Below are positions 63,338-64,000 of a stretch of 64,000 nucleotides of DNA, piece by piece; position 1 is the first letter of the stretch, and each line of letters begins with the position of its first letter. The notes beneath the pieces are model-generated. The model was not told the origin of the DNA, made no database searches, and saw only the letters and a program-made list of their open reading frames with translations. The DNA comes from Clostridiales bacterium (GTDB taxonomy: Bacteria; Bacillota; Clostridia; Clostridiales; Oxobacteraceae): NCBI GenBank assembly GCA_030016385.1, contig JASEJN010000001.1, forward strand, positions 62,001 to 126,000, given 5' to 3'. The position numbers and the translations under genes were made by a program.

Positions 63338-63961
63338 ATGAGTGGAACGGTATTAGAAGCATTTGAAAGAACCGAGAGGGGGAATAAGACCAGAAAGAGT
63401 GGTTTTATACCTGGCATATTATACGGTTCCGGCTTGAAAGAGAGCAGGATGGTCAAATTCGAGACCGAAAAGCTGGAGAATGATTTGAGTAAGACTTCAA
63501 ATAAAAAGATAAAGGTAAAACTCGGTGAAGATGTCGAAGATGGTTTTATAAAAGAAGTGCAGAGAGAACCTGTAAGCAAAAGGGTACTTCATATTGATAT
63601 CCAGGTTGCAAAAGGGACCGATATTGTAAAAGTACAGGTACCTGTTGCAATTGAAGGCAGGGCTGCTTTGGAGTCGCAGGGACTCATACTCGATATACAG
63701 TCGCAGGAACTTACGATCCATGGCGCGGAGCAGGATATTCCTGAGAACATAGTAGTTGATGTAAGCAATTTGAAAGTCGGGGATGCTATTACAGTTTCAA
63801 GGATCAAGGTAAGAGACGGTCTAAAGATTGTGGATGAACCTACGAAGGTTATTGCAAGCGCATCCGTACCTAAGGAAGAAGAAGTAGAGACAGAGACGGA
63901 AGATACGACGACTAATGAAGAAGGGGCTGCTCCGGCAGGAACCGAAACTCCTGCAGAGTAA
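63338..63961 (+). CDS. rplY: 50S ribosomal protein L25 / general stress protein Ctc
   Basis: This 207-residue two-domain L25 of the Ctc/TL5 type binds 5S rRNA in the large subunit. The N-terminal domain (about 1-92) has GNKTRKSGFIPGILYG, the 5S RNA contact region, and PVSKRVLHIDIQ. The C-terminal TL5 domain (about 95-180) has VQVPVAIEGRAALESQG. The last 27 residues form an acidic tail rich in Glu and Thr (ETETEDTTTNEEG), common in the long form. The ATG follows AAGGAGA. The remaining 39 bases of the window hold nothing I can name. Confidence 0.94.
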   Translation: MSGTVLEAFERTERGNKTRKSGFIPGILYGSGLKESRMVKFETEKLENDLSKTSNKKIKVKLGEDVEDGFIKEVQREPVSKRVLHIDIQVAKGTDIVKVQVPVAIEGRAALESQGLILDIQSQELTIHGAEQDIPENIVVDVSNLKVGDAITVSRIKVRDGLKIVDEPTKVIASASVPKEEEVETETEDTTTNEEGAAPAGTETPAE

Positions 63962-64000
63962 ATATTGAGGGAGCATGCTAAATAGTATAACGATAAAGAT

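Overview
The window reads as chromosome of a low-GC, endospore-forming member of the Clostridia (Firmicutes). Supporting signs are strong AGGAGG-type ribosome binding sites, sigma-A promoters, CotS-type spore coat genes, an iron-sulfur serine dehydratase, fermentative sugar phosphorolysis and no respiratory genes. The species cannot be named from this sequence. I see no rRNA, tRNA, CRISPR array, phage or transposase gene.

Layout. (1) 1-1840: hflX behind an elaborate leader with a terminator-like hairpin, a 14-codon leader peptide and a pairing that covers the hflX Shine-Dalgarno. (2) 1888-8894: alpha-galactoside locus with an AraC regulator, an MFS transporter, MelA (GH4) and an ABC importer lacking its ATPase. 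(3) 9198-10815: two-subunit L-serine dehydratase preceded by an overlapping small ORF. (4) 10899-12930: a repeat-type protein, a small membrane protein and a GNAT enzyme. (5) 13068-20818: a complete Wadjet-type anti-plasmid system in the order jetD-jetA-jetB-jetC. (6) 20925-28365: a poorly described operon of alpha-L-rhamnosidase, two ABC exporters with N-terminal zinc ribbons, and a DUF1854 protein between them. (7) 28480-30217: a small protein and tyrS.

(8) 30300-42088: a maltodextrin regulon under one LacI-family regulator. A membrane-anchored amylase outside the cell feeds MalEFG. A cyclomaltodextrinase, a glucan phosphorylase and a maltose phosphorylase work inside. Two near-identical 14-bp operators lie at the two divergent ends of the regulon. 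(9) 42337-45419: an unknown protein and the KtrAB potassium transporter. (10) 45446-53363: a spore-coat cluster in which two paralogous glycosyltransferases enclose three CotS-like genes (the middle one has lost its kinase motifs) and a hybrid histidine kinase. (11) 53637-63961: a phosphodiesterase, an RNA methyltransferase, an MFS transporter, an AEC transporter, an NhaC antiporter, a heterodimeric ABC exporter and ribosomal protein L25.

The most unusual noncoding signal is a dispersed element of about 37-72 bp, seen four times. Each copy has the same orientation as the gene downstream and ends 17-19 bp before the -35 box of a recognisable sigma-A promoter (tyrS, malP, the phosphodiesterase gene, rplY). 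All statements come from reading the sequence; no database search or folding program was run.
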